The translations under genes were made by a program, and so were the position numbers. The notes beneath the pieces were generated by a model, which saw only the letters and a program-made list of their open reading frames with translations, was not told the origin of the DNA and did no database searches. A stretch of 64,000 nucleotides of DNA from Plumapathes pennacea (taxonomy: Eukaryota; Cnidaria; Anthozoa; Antipatharia; Myriopathidae), in assembly GCA_964036295.1 (NCBI GenBank), contig OZ038470.1, positions 4,217,501 through 4,281,500 of the forward strand, given 5' to 3'. Each line of letters opens with the position of its first letter. The first letter of the stretch is position 1. This document shows, in pieces, positions 9,421-22,300 of the stretch.

Positions 9421-12400
9421 GGTCTACCGCAGCCGGCGTATTCGTTTGTAAGTAGGATGAGCGGTCCATAAAAGAATCCACAGAGCCAACCAAGGCAAGC
9501 AAAGCACAATTCCATCGCCCACATATCTCCTTCAAAATGGCGAAACTGCTCGCCCGGCAAGTCATGTGATGACAAAACGTCATCATAAATCACGTGAAAA
9601 TATGAACCAATCACCGTGTGCTGATTCGTAACCCAGAAAAAAAATAAAAATAAAAATAAAAATAAAAATATGACGATGATGAAGACACGCTTTCCAATCC
9701 TAAGCTCGTCGGCTTCCCCACGAGCAACAAGCAAAGCATTTTGGGTATTTCACATTTGCAACCCCGTACCCAGATCCCCAGTGATATGTGACCGCGAGAC
9801 CGAATCAGCTCGAATCAGCGGCAACAGAACAAACAACACATGGCGGCAAAGTTGAATTTTGTCGGAAAATACCGACAGCTAAAGATGGCAGAAATGCTGT
9901 GAGACAAATATTGAAACTGACTTCATTAACAAAAGAAAAGAGAAAGAGCTGCTCAACAGATAAAAGAACGGCAAAGAAGTAAAGAAGCCCAGGTAAATTT
10001 ATAAATCATGGTCTGTTCTGTGGTGCACGTGTATAAGACACTGATAGAGACAGAGTCATTTACTGGCTATCACGTTTAATATTTGTGTGGTCAAAGTACC
10101 GATTGGCCGGTCAGACAGATTGCCTGCACTGTTCATGTGTCATATAATAATACTGAAAGGAGACACAGCCTGCTCTTTGAAAAGTGATCGACCACCATGT
10201 TTTTATAGTCGTGCAGTCAATGGTTGTTCTTAAAGGTAAAGTAATACGAGCAACATTTTCAGTGCAACTTGTCGTGCAACAATGTTGCGTTGCAAGTTGC
10301 AGCAACATGTTGCACAAAGTAGAAGTGGGTCCTTTTTACATGCAATCAACTCCTTTTTTCAATGCAAAAGTATAACACACACCATTCTTTCCTATTGAGT
10401 CAACATTTCGGTAAAACAAACTTAGGCTACTCTTGTTGGGAGTACCAAAGTAAAAGTCCCATCAATGGCAGAGCAAGGGGGTATCAGCGATTATCGTATT
10501 TCTAGTAATTATGCCAGGAGAGCTTTGCTTTGAAGCTAGTTTCAGTTTCCGTGCCAGGAGCCCATAACCTGCATTGCTCCACAGTTTACCATCTTCATTA
10601 GTCTAAGTCACAAAACAATTATTTCTGATTTATCTTTGTCCTTTTTTTCAGTGTCATCACTTTCTGATGAATTTTTTACATGTTCTGTACAGAAACTCTC
10701 TTATACCATCCTTTATTTTTTTGTAGTATTTATAGGCTTGACACAGACAGTCAAAGAAAAAGAGGTGAGATATTGGCATCTCCTTGTCTATCTGTCTGTC
10801 TGCCTCCTCCTTTCTTCTTTTCTCTTTATTTTATTTTTTTTATTTTTTCCCCCTTTCTGACCCCTTCAATGTAATAGTAACCATTAATAGCAAACTGACA
10901 GCACAACACCTTTATATAAAAATGTGTTTTAATGATACATGCTACACAGGTAACTAAAAACTCATCTACAGCTTAGGGACCAGTCATTATTTATGCTGGA
11001 GGGGGGGCTGGCAAAAATGGGGGGGTACTCATTTTTCAGATCACCAGAGGGGAGCCACGAGTTCATGGCAACGAAGAACCTGTTGTTTTATATATGCTGT
11101 GAAAATATCAGCAGCAGTTTCTAGAATCATAAATATTGTGTCACCCACATAATGCTGAAAGGATGTATGTAAATAGGAAATTTGACAATGGAGGGGGGTC
11201 ACTGTATTTTCAATTTTATCGAGGGGGGGGGGGGGGGGGTCAACAGGTTTTTACATTTCAGTTCAAACTTTTTGCCAGCCCCCCCTCCGGCATAAATAAT
11301 GACTGGTCCCTTACATCAGAATGATTTCAGTTCCAACAAAACACTGCTTTGAATACAGATACAAATAATACATATGCAGACAGATTTTGTGCAGTCGCTG
11401 ATAACTATCTAATTCACCAAGTAAATTAACTTTGTAGCAAACTGTGTGAAGTAATGATGGCTTCTGTAACAGAAACCATCAAATTCCTCACGGGGAATTG
11501 ATGCTGTGAAATATGTCTGTTTATAATACCAGAGGATGGCACTGCATAGTTTTAACTCTTCAATGGTGAAGTTTTTGTTTAAGTACATGATTGATGTGTA
11601 ATAGGGAAACAAATTAGCTATCAGTTTCTCCTTGGGCTTTTGAACATCAGCTAATCATGTTACACTAAAGTGACATGTTGTTCACCCACAGCTTTGAGTT
11701 GGTATACAGTGATTTTTGGATGAATTCTGATTGGCCAAGATTGCTGCCAAAGTTGCATCTCGAAAAGATATTGCAGAACCCTCATCTGAAAACCACTTTA
11801 AGCTTGTCATGAAAGTGAACTTTCTAGGCCATGAATCAGTTTTCAAATTCTCCTGAAAGTAAGCACTTAATGTTAAGAGAAGCAGGAAGCTGATCAATTA
11901 AACAAGTTCTCCTGATGATGGCCATAAATTATAGTGGCTGTTTTCTTTCCCTATACTTTGTCTTGGCCAGTAAGTTACACAGTCATGTGATCAATCTCAA
12001 TTTTCTCCTTTCAAACTCTACCCACAGATAAGTAAAGTAAGGAGAACATGGCATCTAATGCTAGCATGTGATCAAGGTGAATCTTCTCCTATCAAACTCT
12101 ACTTACAGGTATCTAATATAGTAAGGAGAATGTTATATCTGATATCTGAAAACCTGGCATCAGACAAAAGCTAAGTTGAACTATTGACTCAGTACATCAT
12201 GATTGGGAGACTTCTTTAAGTTTAGCGTAGGAGGGATAGTTTTTAGCTAGTTATCCTCTTCAATTCTACTGACAATATTGTTTAAATGCGATTACATTGT
12301 TATTGTTTACGTTATTGCCCTCTTTATGTCAGAGCTCATCAATATATGATATTTATATATTGAAGCTGCCATTGTAAACTGCATAAATGCGAGTAAATAT

Positions 12401-13373
12401 GTCCTTAGCGATATTGTCATCATTTTTTAATGTGAAAATTTTCAGGTGAAATGAAAAGCCCAAAACGACGTTCACTTATTCGAAAGAACTCCATACTTAA
12501 TGCTCATCCCAGAAATTTGAAAGAAAATTTTATTCCAGTTCCCAACATCTTGTTTCCGAAAAATGTTCGAGAATAGAAGGTGAAATATATCCATAAGGAA
12601 AGTGAAATTTCGGTTAAACTTTGGAATTAAGCATTTGACATAAACTAAGTCCCTTTGCTTACGCTTCCAATGAGCCTTCGTCAAGTCCATGATTCATTGC
12701 GTGCTTGGTGCGCACATGTCAAATGTGGTTTTGGCAGCAAAAGGTTTAACTATACTGCTTCCAAGGCAAACTACTCGCGATTTTTTTTCATGAATTTGCC
12801 GTTCTTAGAAGATGCTGGATTATTATCTCGTACCATTTTCGGAGATAAGTTTTGCAGATCTATTAACGCGCTCATTTTCACGGACACGACTAAGCATAAA
12901 GAACTAACGAAGTCAGAGCTTAAGAAAAACTGTTGCTCACTGTTGTCAGGAGTCATATCGGTGTTTCTCCAAGATGTACAGTGTGCGTTTGAATTTTCAA
13001 TGCGAATAAGTTAATCTAGTTAAACGCTTGCGGGAGATGATTTCGTCGTGGATTAAAAAAGCTATTTCTCTCGACTCGTCTGGACAGCCAGGACGTAAAA
13101 ACGGAAATACGCGAAGAGTTTTCAACACAGACATTTGGTTGGCATAAATAATCGATTTAACCATTCTAAGAACATTTGTACCGTTATTGGCTATTGCTTG
13201 TCCCTAGTTCTCCACCGCTGATTATACAGAATGCGATTGGTAAAATGGCTTGAGGCTATGCGTTTATACTTACAAGACCCATCTTATGGCACCCCTCGCC
13301 TTCTTGTTCGGAAAAAGAGAAAGTAGGGACTTGATAACTTCTCGAGGCAAGACAGCTTGAGCTTTTTTTTTTA
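9421..13373. other. Intergenic region, repeats only
   Basis: No supported gene. It contains an (AAAAT)n tract at 9636-9670 and a short ATGGCGGC-led open stretch at 9840-9995 that ends in a donor-like GTAAAT but is frame-broken. A GTTGCA-rich imperfect palindrome lies at about 10270-10320, a small inverted-repeat element at 10976-11310, and two diverged tandem pieces with CTCCTTTCAAACTCTAC cores at 11995-12150. The open frame at 12655-13014 has no recognisable family and no splice context. Confidence 0.6.
10976..11310. mobile_element. MITE with ~40-bp inverted ends, TTA target duplication
   Basis: The left end GGGACCAGTCATTATTTATG is mirrored at the right end (CATAAATAATGACTGGTCCC). Both ends continue into G-rich or C-rich runs and GCTGGCAAAAA. 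TTA lies outside each end (10973-10975 and 11311-11313). Length 335 bp with no coding capacity. A 3-bp TTA duplication with GGG-starting ends fits PIF/Harbinger-type MITEs (inference). A related but decayed end (GGGGCTGGTTGTTTATTACA) is seen at 63352. Confidence 0.8.
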
Positions 13374-16300
13374 TCACATGTCTCTTGAGTGAAACGGGGA
13401 CGTTCTGTCCCCCCAGCGGATTCCAGTATTTCTCAAGATGATCTCATTCATGGTGATTCCCCTCGTCGGCAGCGTATTCCTGTCTTTTAAGTTGTAAAAC
13501 GCGGTCTCGCTGTTCTCGAACCAGAATCGATCGCCATCCCGAAGAATGCGGTATTGCATCGCAATGATCCGGGCAAAAGTCTCCCCCACACATCCCCCCT
13601 GGACATGCGACTCCGCCAGAGCACCCACCCACAGGTCGACATCGTCCACGCTCGTGTAAAGTTCGCCTAGCTTTTTCTGGACATTTTCGTCGGGCGTTAT
13701 CTCGTCAAAAGATTTTCTTCGCGGCAAACCTACTCCTTCGCGCACCGCGTTATAGTCAGGCAAGCCATGGTCCCTTCCGCGCTGAATCCCGATGGATGCG
13801 AGGTCCAGCCCCATGGTGTTCGTCCCGAAGAGAAAGTTGCGAACGGCGTCGGTGAAGCGTGCGTCAACATTCTGAGCCTTCTGTACCAGCATCCCGCGGA
13901 TCAGCGGTTCTATCCCGCCCTCGCGGAGGATCCTTCCTGGGTTGAAATAAGCGTCTCGCAGGGACAGATGACCAGTATCGCACATCGTCCAGTTTTTGTT
14001 TAACCGGAGCAACGTATCCCCGACCTGGCTGTGGCCAAAACGGAAGGCGGCGGTCGCGAACTCGTTAAAGATGCCAACACGAATCGAGCTATTGTAACCA
14101 CGGTAACTTCCCAGCTTCTCGAACTCTTGAACGCCGATAACTGTGGGCAGAAACTCACGCCACACGACTTTCTGAAATTTCGCCCTGGTCAGCGCTCTCG
14201 CGTGCTGGAACAAAGTCTCGTCATCCATCTCCTCGTTCCCAGGGTGCTTTTTGAGCTCGTCACAGATCAGGTTGTGTTCACGCGACCACAGTGTGTGATG
14301 CACGATCATTCCCGGCTGTACGTTCACGCGGTTGTCGCCCGACACTAGGAGTTTATCACGTGGGCAGCTCAACAGATTTAGGTTGGCTACGTGTTTGGAA
14401 TTGAAGTCTATGATGTCGTTGGATTGATGGAGTAATTTGCCGTCTTTCATGGAGCGCAAGACGTTAGCTCTGCCGCTATCCGAACCGTAGATCACCGACA
14501 AGTCCAAGTATGACGTCACCTTGTTAACCTGAAATACCAAAGCAGAGATTGGTTGAATACATCAACTTTGTAAGCCATAGAAGCCAACTCATTGCGCGCC
14601 CAGTTGTTCAAAGCGCCCCAAGGCTGATTGTGGATAGGTTCAAAGCTCTTTTGTCATCCTTAGAGCCGTTTTTTATTGACTGTTGAAAATAATAAGCCAT
14701 TAGGCCATTTCCGAGATACTGGCTGCCTCTGTTCATTTCTTATGAAAGTGAGTCAGTGATTTGAATGAAAATGAACATGCGAGTAAGACTAATATTCACA
14801 AGAAAGGGTTTCGCACTAAGCCTCGCTTAGAAGAAAGGGAGTTTGTCAGTGTTTGCTGCGCTTTCGGATTGGTCCAAACAAGTTTGGCAACATTCTTGGC
14901 CAATCAGGAGCACAAGCAAAACCTGATTACGATTTGCTCACCGGAGCAAGCACGTGGCGAAGGCATTTTCTCTTACTGCTGATTGGTCTGGCTGGGAGTT
15001 TGAAGACGATGCTTTCTTACCTGCTCTCTGGGTACACCGTGCAGCTTGCCCGTTGTCTGTAGCTGGGCCGACCTTCTGAATCGCATGATCTCGTTTCCAT
15101 TTGAGTGTGGATCGAACCACGGATCCCCCTCCGGTACTGGTATCCCCAAATTATCAGTAGTGAGGAAGTTCGCGTAGGGCGTCGCGAAATCAGTATCGTG
15201 GGCGACCAGTTGACCGAAGTGCACATGGAAGTCGTTCAGCCCTTCTTGACTTGGCACAGGCTGCCTCTGATCGAACAGGACGTTTGAGATCAGTCGGGGA
15301 CTGGGACGGTTTGGGCCCGCTGGCGCATCGAAATTGTCAGCGTAATCGGGTGGGAGCAAGCGCAGCAGTGGTGACATTGGCTTTCCCCACTCCGGGTGAG
15401 CAAGGTTATTATTGGAACCGTCCAAGCAAGAGAACATTTCCTGGGGCTTTTCGGATGATTGCTCTTGTTCAGCAGGTTTTGTGACCTGTTTGTCAAGAAA
15501 AGAAATCAAGTTTGAAACCAATTATTAGCAAATGAATTCAACCAAGAATACAAAATTTAAAAGAAGAAAAAAAGGATCCTGTTCTAAAGAAAGAAACTTC
15601 ACTATGGGTGAGGAATACTTTAGTATAGGACGAGAATAAGATAATTTAGTGTAGGACGAAGTTATGGGACAACAATTAGAGACTTCAGGAATTTAGTATG
15701 TGAAAAAAATACAAGGAAAACAATTTTAGCGCAGAGGAAAATAAGAAGCTTACAGCTACAACAGTCCCCATATTCCTTGCGATATTTTTATCCGAGCCGA
15801 TAAAATCATTTAACTCATTACCTTAACATTGACAGTCGCTTTGGCCGAGTTCACTCCATCGCTGATGACGTAGTCAAAACTGTCCTCTCCTTCAAACTCT
15901 GCTTTGGCGTAATAAGTCACGTGCTTCGAGCTCACGATCACCTGGCCGTTTGCTGGAGCGCGGCTCACTTCCTTCACAAGAAGCTTAGTGCAGTCTGGAA
16001 CTGAGTCTTGTGATGACGTCACAACAACAGAATTCCGCTGGCCCTTGATGTCGCGGGCTTTCAGAAGGTGTCGACGTGGTACGTTTTTTATGATACGCGT
16101 GTTGTTGGTGTTCGGCCAGAAAATACGGACTTCGAAGGTTTCGGCCGTCTCTGCTCCCAGCCCGAAGTGGACAATCCTTTCTCCATGTGCAGAATGGGCC
16201 CCGATTGTCCTGACCTCTCTCATGATTTCCTTCTTGAGTCTTGGAGAGTAGAGATAGACTCTGGCGCCCAAGCTTTCTCGTTCCACCTCGGCCTCGAGGA

Positions 16301-19300
16301 CCTGGATCCGAAGGAAGTCGTTCTTGTTGCCGCCATCGTTCTTGTACAAAATTGGCGAATCGGCCGAGTTCACGATAAACACGTCCAAGTCTCCGTCGTT
16401 GTCGTAGTCGAAGACAAACAGACCTCGCCCGTCCTTGGTGTCCATTACTCCGCGTTTCTCTCCGACACTAACAAACTTAACCTTGTTCTCTCCATCGTCA
16501 AAATATCTGTTCTCAAACAGCTTAGTAGGCGTGTCGTGCAGGAAATCTGTATCAGTCACATCCGGGTCGTCGAAGCCGTTAGTGTGAATGAGATCCAGAT
16601 CTCCGTCGTTATCGAAGTCAAAGAAGGCGGCTCCCCAGCCCCAATTGCCGAACCGAACGCCGGCCTCGTCGGTCTGATCCGAGAATTTTCGGCCGCCTTC
16701 GTTGTGGTAGAATCGGTTTCCGGTGAAGCCGAAGATGAAACCACCACCCAAGTATACTTCTTTAAAAGGTTCCATTTGCTCTTTGGTCATGTGGATGCTG
16801 GTCAAGAACCAGTCTTGTTTGCCATCGAAATCCACGTCGGCCACGGTACAGCCCATACCGTTTTCATCCGTCCCCACGCCTGCCGCTTTTGTTCCTTCTG
16901 TAAACGTTCCGTTACCGTTGTTCCAGTAGATCGCGCTTGTGTGGAAGTCGCCGCTCATTACGATGTCCAAATGTCCTACAGATAATAGCGTGCAATTACT
17001 CTTGTTACTTATCTAGTTGTTTACAAAGGCTGCGAACCCCCTTATAGGAATAAGGTTGGAGATTAATGTATTTTCATTTCACATTTTTTATGATTTCTTT
17101 TTGTCTGTTTCTCTCTGTCTTTTGCATTCTAGTCCGTCCGACCTCACTGTGTTAACACAAACATCCACATACTCTAACACGCGATAGGTTGGAAGAAAAT
17201 TCCTCAGAAATTCTCAGAAGTTAACGAGAAAATGGGCACTTATAGTTCGACACCACATTTTAGCTTACCGTCGTTATCCAAATCAGTAAACATGGCGGAA
17301 AGTTTAAATGGTCCAGGGATAATGTCCTTCAGAAGCCCTGTATTCACCACACCATAATAACGCACATCCACGCCGCCGAACTTGTCCGCATCGACGGTGG
17401 GCTCATGTGTCTTACCCAGTCCCGCCGCTACCGTGACGTCTTCAAAGTGTCCCGGCTTTCCTTGCGCGCCCATGTTTCTCATCAGCCGTGAAAGCGAGTG
17501 AGTGGCGTTGTTGTAGTCGAAGCTCTGATCGAGATGGGGCATCCACTCGGTGGTGTATAGATCCAGCCAGCCATCTTTGTCGTAATCTCCAACAGCAATA
17601 GTCATGGTACTTGTCTGGAAGGGCGGGATTGTGGGCCTCATCACCAGTCCCCTCTCTTCCGCTTCTTCCGTGAAGTGTCCCAGGCCATCATTAACATAGA
17701 GGTAGAAGCGAGTGTCTGCCGAAGTGGCCACATAAAGATCTTGGTCTCCGTCGTTATCAATGTCCACAAACGCGATCCCGGCAGAGTGGTGATACGCAGT
17801 GGAGCTCAAATTGGCCTCTGCGGTGACCAATCGGAAGGTGCCGTCCCCGAGGTTCCTCCACAGTTCATCGGGTCCGTCCATACGCGTGTAGTAAATGTCC
17901 AAGAGGCCATCATCATCGTAGTCGCCGGTAGCAGATGCGCCAGCGCTTAGTTCTACGATACAGAAAGAACCTTTGACCCAAACCTACGAAGAGAAGAAAG
18001 AAAAGATGTTGTAACCTGGTTTTTTCCAAAGACATTTCATTCCTAAAGGACGAGTTCACATTTCATTTGCCATGAGTAATCAAAGATATGAACTCAGTTT
18101 GCCTGCTATGTTTCTGATTCTAAATTAGATAGATGCATGAACTCTGTTCAACAACAACGTGAACACTGCTATTAGAATGTCCTCATCGAGATCTTTCATT
18201 TGAGTGGTCCCTCGTTTAGGTTTCATTTGAAAGTTCAGGTGTTGGAAGTGGACACTGCTATTAGAATGTACTCATTGAGAGCTTTCAATTGAGTGGTCAC
18301 ACCTTTAGGTTTCACTTGAAAGTCCAGTAGTTTGTTTTAGTGCGATTGGTGCTTAATGGACTGCCTTTGGACTTTAGACTATGGTTGGTTAAAAGTGCTT
18401 TGATATGCCAGCCTCCCTGCCGTTGTGATTGGCATCACAATTCTATGTTGATAACCCTCTAATCCAAGAGGCAAATCTGGCGAGTTTCCAACAACTTTCG
18501 AACCTAACAATGGTTTTGATTACAATTACTCACAAATCCTCGGTATCAAAAAGCGAAGTAGTATTGGCGGTTGACAGTTCAGTAAATGTCTGTAGTTCAA
18601 AGGTTAACGTAGACGCAGAGATATTTTCATGGGGACAGTATTGAATTAGAAGAAGCACTATCACAACAAAATCTAGATCTTATCAGGCAAGGTATGTTGT
18701 TGCGAAGATTGTGGCAATTTTGCTTCCTAACAGTGCGAATATCACTGTCACTCTCCAATATCGATTAACATATATCTATGCTGTCATATCTAGTACTTGT
18801 CTTACCTTCAAGTTGGGGTCGTAATTGTCAAACAAGCAATCTGGAGCTTTCGGTGGAATCTGGAGAAGGGAGTCAATACCAAGCTTGGGTGCAACATCCT
18901 CAAACGTCACTTCCGCCGCACTGGAACGAGGCGCGGTATTCTTCGTCAGGCAGACTTTCCACTCGACTTTGATGTAGTCGTTTTTCAAGACGGGAATGTG
19001 CACGTGACCATCTGTAATTGACATGGTTGCTTCGTCCGATACAGCCACGATTGGATCTGCCGCTTTGCCCCGAATGACGACACGCACCATGAACTTTCCG
19101 TCGGCTGTCTTCGTCAGATTTTCGTGAAGTAACGAGTACACGAACTCGTCTTCGCCGAAGTAGTCGGGCTCGGGAATGTACACAGTATGCGAATCACACA
19201 GCTCTCTTTCGAGGTCAAGATTGTCAGGAGAGGTGCGAGGAAATGCTCCATGTTTGGGGCTCTGCGAGATAAACACTTTGGAAGCTAATGTGTGCCTTGG

Positions 19301-22300
19301 TTTATGGTGAGCGAAGAAGTCGACATCGACCGGCTCGTCCTGTACTGTTGTGATGGTGAAGAAGGGGCTGTCAGTTATCCCTGCAAAGTAAACAAATACA
19401 AATCAAATGAGCAAGCGACCAAAATTCTGACGTCACTTCCGGTGGTCAGTCGTCGCCATTTCTGAGAGAGGCACAGGTGAAACAGAGACAGACTCAGGCG
19501 AACAGAATAGTATGATGATTACGACCCACCCCTGAGGCTGAGTTCACAATACAAGTTCTCTCAACCATTCAAGAAGAAAATGTATGAGTAATGTAGTGAG
19601 AATTGATATTTCAATCAGCTTTGACTAATGGGAAAGCTGTCAAGTTCTCCATATTGTATGATATGACTATGGTGACAACTGAAGTTGATCACTCCAGGAG
19701 GCTTTGCTAGCAACTGAATAACGTCAGGTTTTTCAGCTTAAAAAAACTAATTATCCAGTTAACGTTATGGTAATGTCAGTATACGTTCAGTTGACATACA
19801 AGATCTTGTTGGCATGAAATTAAATGCCTCTCAGTAAAACCTGTCCCAAAATTATGCATAAATTTTAACACACAATTCTCTACTTGTCTCTACATTACCA
19901 TAACAGGTACAGCATATAAACATACTGAATCTTCTCATCGGATAATTGCGCATTTTGACACACTGCAATGTTTTTGTGCTTCTCTTGCAAACACAGCAAA
20001 GTGCAAAATTCAATCAAAAATTTGTTTATCCGAAGCCAACGCGGTGAACGCCATAGTTCGTCTTCCGCTGATGGAAAATAACAGCCTTTGATCTAAACGT
20101 GCCGGAAATCGGTCGGGTGCAAACCCCCCTCCCAAGCTTATTATCTCGATAATCTACTATATTGTCCAAGTTGATCGAAGGTCATGACTTCTAGTGTGTC
20201 TGTGTGCGGAAATGCCGGCTCTGTGCGATCGTTTCGCTCACTGAATTCAGAGCCAAGGTAACTCATAACTCGTGGAGTTCGTTCCGTACTCAATATCAAA
20301 GTGTGTGTGTGAGTTTTCAAAAGTGAGTACTGTTTTTCTAGCTTGATGCAAGCGACAGTTTCAAGTATGCTTTTCAAATTCCGACGCATATTGTCAATTC
20401 AAGAGGAGTGCAATTCTCGAACTTGTTTTTTTTCTGTCTCGCCGATGCCGATCATTGTGTTAGTTTCTCTTTCATTGCTATCCCACATTTCTCTGTCACT
20501 TAAAATGCAAGGAAAAAAGCCACACCGCACCTTAACTTTGCCGCTCAAGAACGCTTAACACTACTATTAGAATGTTCTCTCTGAGAGCTTTCATTTGAGT
20601 GGTCACACTTTTAGGTTTCATTTTACAGTTCAGAAGTTCAAAGTGAACACTGCTAGTGGAATGTACTTATTAAGAGCTTTCATTTGAGTGGTCACACCTT
20701 TAGGTTTCATTTTACAGTTCAGAAGTTCAAAGTGAACACTGCTAGTGGAATGTACTTATTAAGAGCTTTCATTTGAGTGGTCACACCTTTAGGTTTCATT
20801 TGATAATTCAGTAGTTGAAAGTGAACACCGCTATTAGAATGTACTAATTGAGAGCTTTCATTTGAGGGGTCACACCTGTAGGTTTCATTTGACAGAAGTC
20901 AATCCGCCAGGGCTCAGTTCTGTGATACAGAAAGAACCTTTCACTCCCAAAACCTAACAAAAAGAAAAGAAAAAAAAAATCTTCCTGGTTATTTCCAAAG
21001 ACATTTCATTACTAAAGGACGAGTTCTTTGTTTCTCCATCTAAATTAGATAGATGCCAGTTCCATTTAATATTAGCAGTTTAATATATTATGTCATAAAG
21101 CCGGTATGTATTCCAACGTTTGAGATAAGGCATTGATAGAGATTACTAACGGACGTAAAACTCAAAAAGAGCCGTCCGCATTTTGTCGCAAATTTTCACT
21201 TTATTGAAACCGCGTTGTAATAGTTCTGGAAGTACTAGTTTCACACGTGGAAATCCAGTACATGTTCTGAACAATACTCGGGTTACTGTGATTTCCGTTA
21301 ACACTATGTTTCCTATACTTTTCTAAAACATTAGAGTGTTCGGTTTGTAAGTTACTTAATACAATTCCGGTTGGTCAACTGACTTGATAACTTTGGGGTA
21401 ATATTTTGCTTCCAGCGAGAAAAGGATTGATTCATTTTTATCAAATCAAAATTATTCGATGACGACTACGTGTCTCAACTTCTCGTAGCAAATTGTCAAC
21501 ATATCAGTAACCTAAAGTAACTTCCTTTAGACTTGTCTATGGGTGTGGGTTTTTTTTTCAGCGAACTATTTCACAGTTTTCTTTTACATTCAACATTGAC
21601 ACTTAGTGTGCCTCAGTATATTTGTTTTCTTTTTTCTAAAAACAAATTTTACTTTAGTAAGTGAGTGTTCAAATAAGCTCTGCGGTGGGACAATAGCACT
21701 GCCAGAAAAATGAAGAACTTGTGAAGAATTTGTGTACAGGATAGGACAAATTCCAAACGAAACCCCCAGTAACAAAAGGCTTTATGATATAGGACTGGCG
21801 CCTTCTCAAAAGCAAATATACCATGTAGTGTTTAAATTGAAAAAAAATATTATTGCCTGGGTAAGGTTCGCTTTTTTTCTTCCACTTGTATCCCGCGTGA
21901 TCGGAACGTGTCGTCTAGTAGCGAGCACATCTTTCAGTTCTGCCGCCCAAACTTTTTAGAGTGCCGTCAAGTGGCGCACACACTAAATCTAACTTGAAAG
22001 ACACCGGCAATTTGAAGTTTTCTTCTCAAGCCCCAAGCATTTTGCCTTAAAATAATACACAGTACTCACTTATAGACAATGCTATTAGCTCGGTTTTTTT
22101 TTTTTCGCAGCGGAATTCCCAAAGAAGCGGCAGAATAAGTTTTGGAAACTTCATTTTGAACTTTTCAAAAGGCAACCGAAATGGGTTTTGTTTTCTTAAA
22201 CGGGCTGTTGACTTACCAATAATAAAGGAAATGCGTCGAGGTTACTCAATTACAGTCACCCTTGATAAAGTGCTTTGATTTTTTCCCGCCCGAATTAAAC

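Larger units (their letters stand above)
4413..9734 (-). pseudogene. Reading frame split by the Ty3/Gypsy insertion
   Basis: Two minus-strand open stretches, 9421-9734 and 4413-4908, lie on either side of the retrotransposon. When the element and one copy of its 5-bp target duplication are ignored, they join in the same frame (314 + 496 = 810 bases, 270 codons with stop). The distal part has a hydrophobic segment around NLKVLCILLLCIILA. The most upstream part is low-complexity, coded by an AAAAT repeat, so the true start may be nearer 9576. The frame overlaps the start of the 2A-containing ORF by 68 bases in another phase. No family was recognised. It may be a real gene broken by the insertion or a chance frame. 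Confidence 0.3.

Noticed and set aside
9840..9995. ATGGCGGC-led stretch resembling a first exon with a donor-like GTAAAT
   Set aside because: The frame stops after 20 codons, and a continuous reading needs frame changes. No downstream exon was recognised.
12655..13014. 119-codon plus-strand frame
   Set aside because: No family resemblance, no splice signals, surrounded by repeat-like intergenic DNA.
14031..14348. 105-codon plus-strand frame
   Set aside because: Antisense shadow of the peroxidase catalytic exon.
16068..16985. 305-codon plus-strand open frame
   Set aside because: Lies entirely antisense to exon 4 of the peroxidase fusion gene, whose FG-GAP and ASPIC/UnbV motifs are clear. 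It has no recognisable domain.
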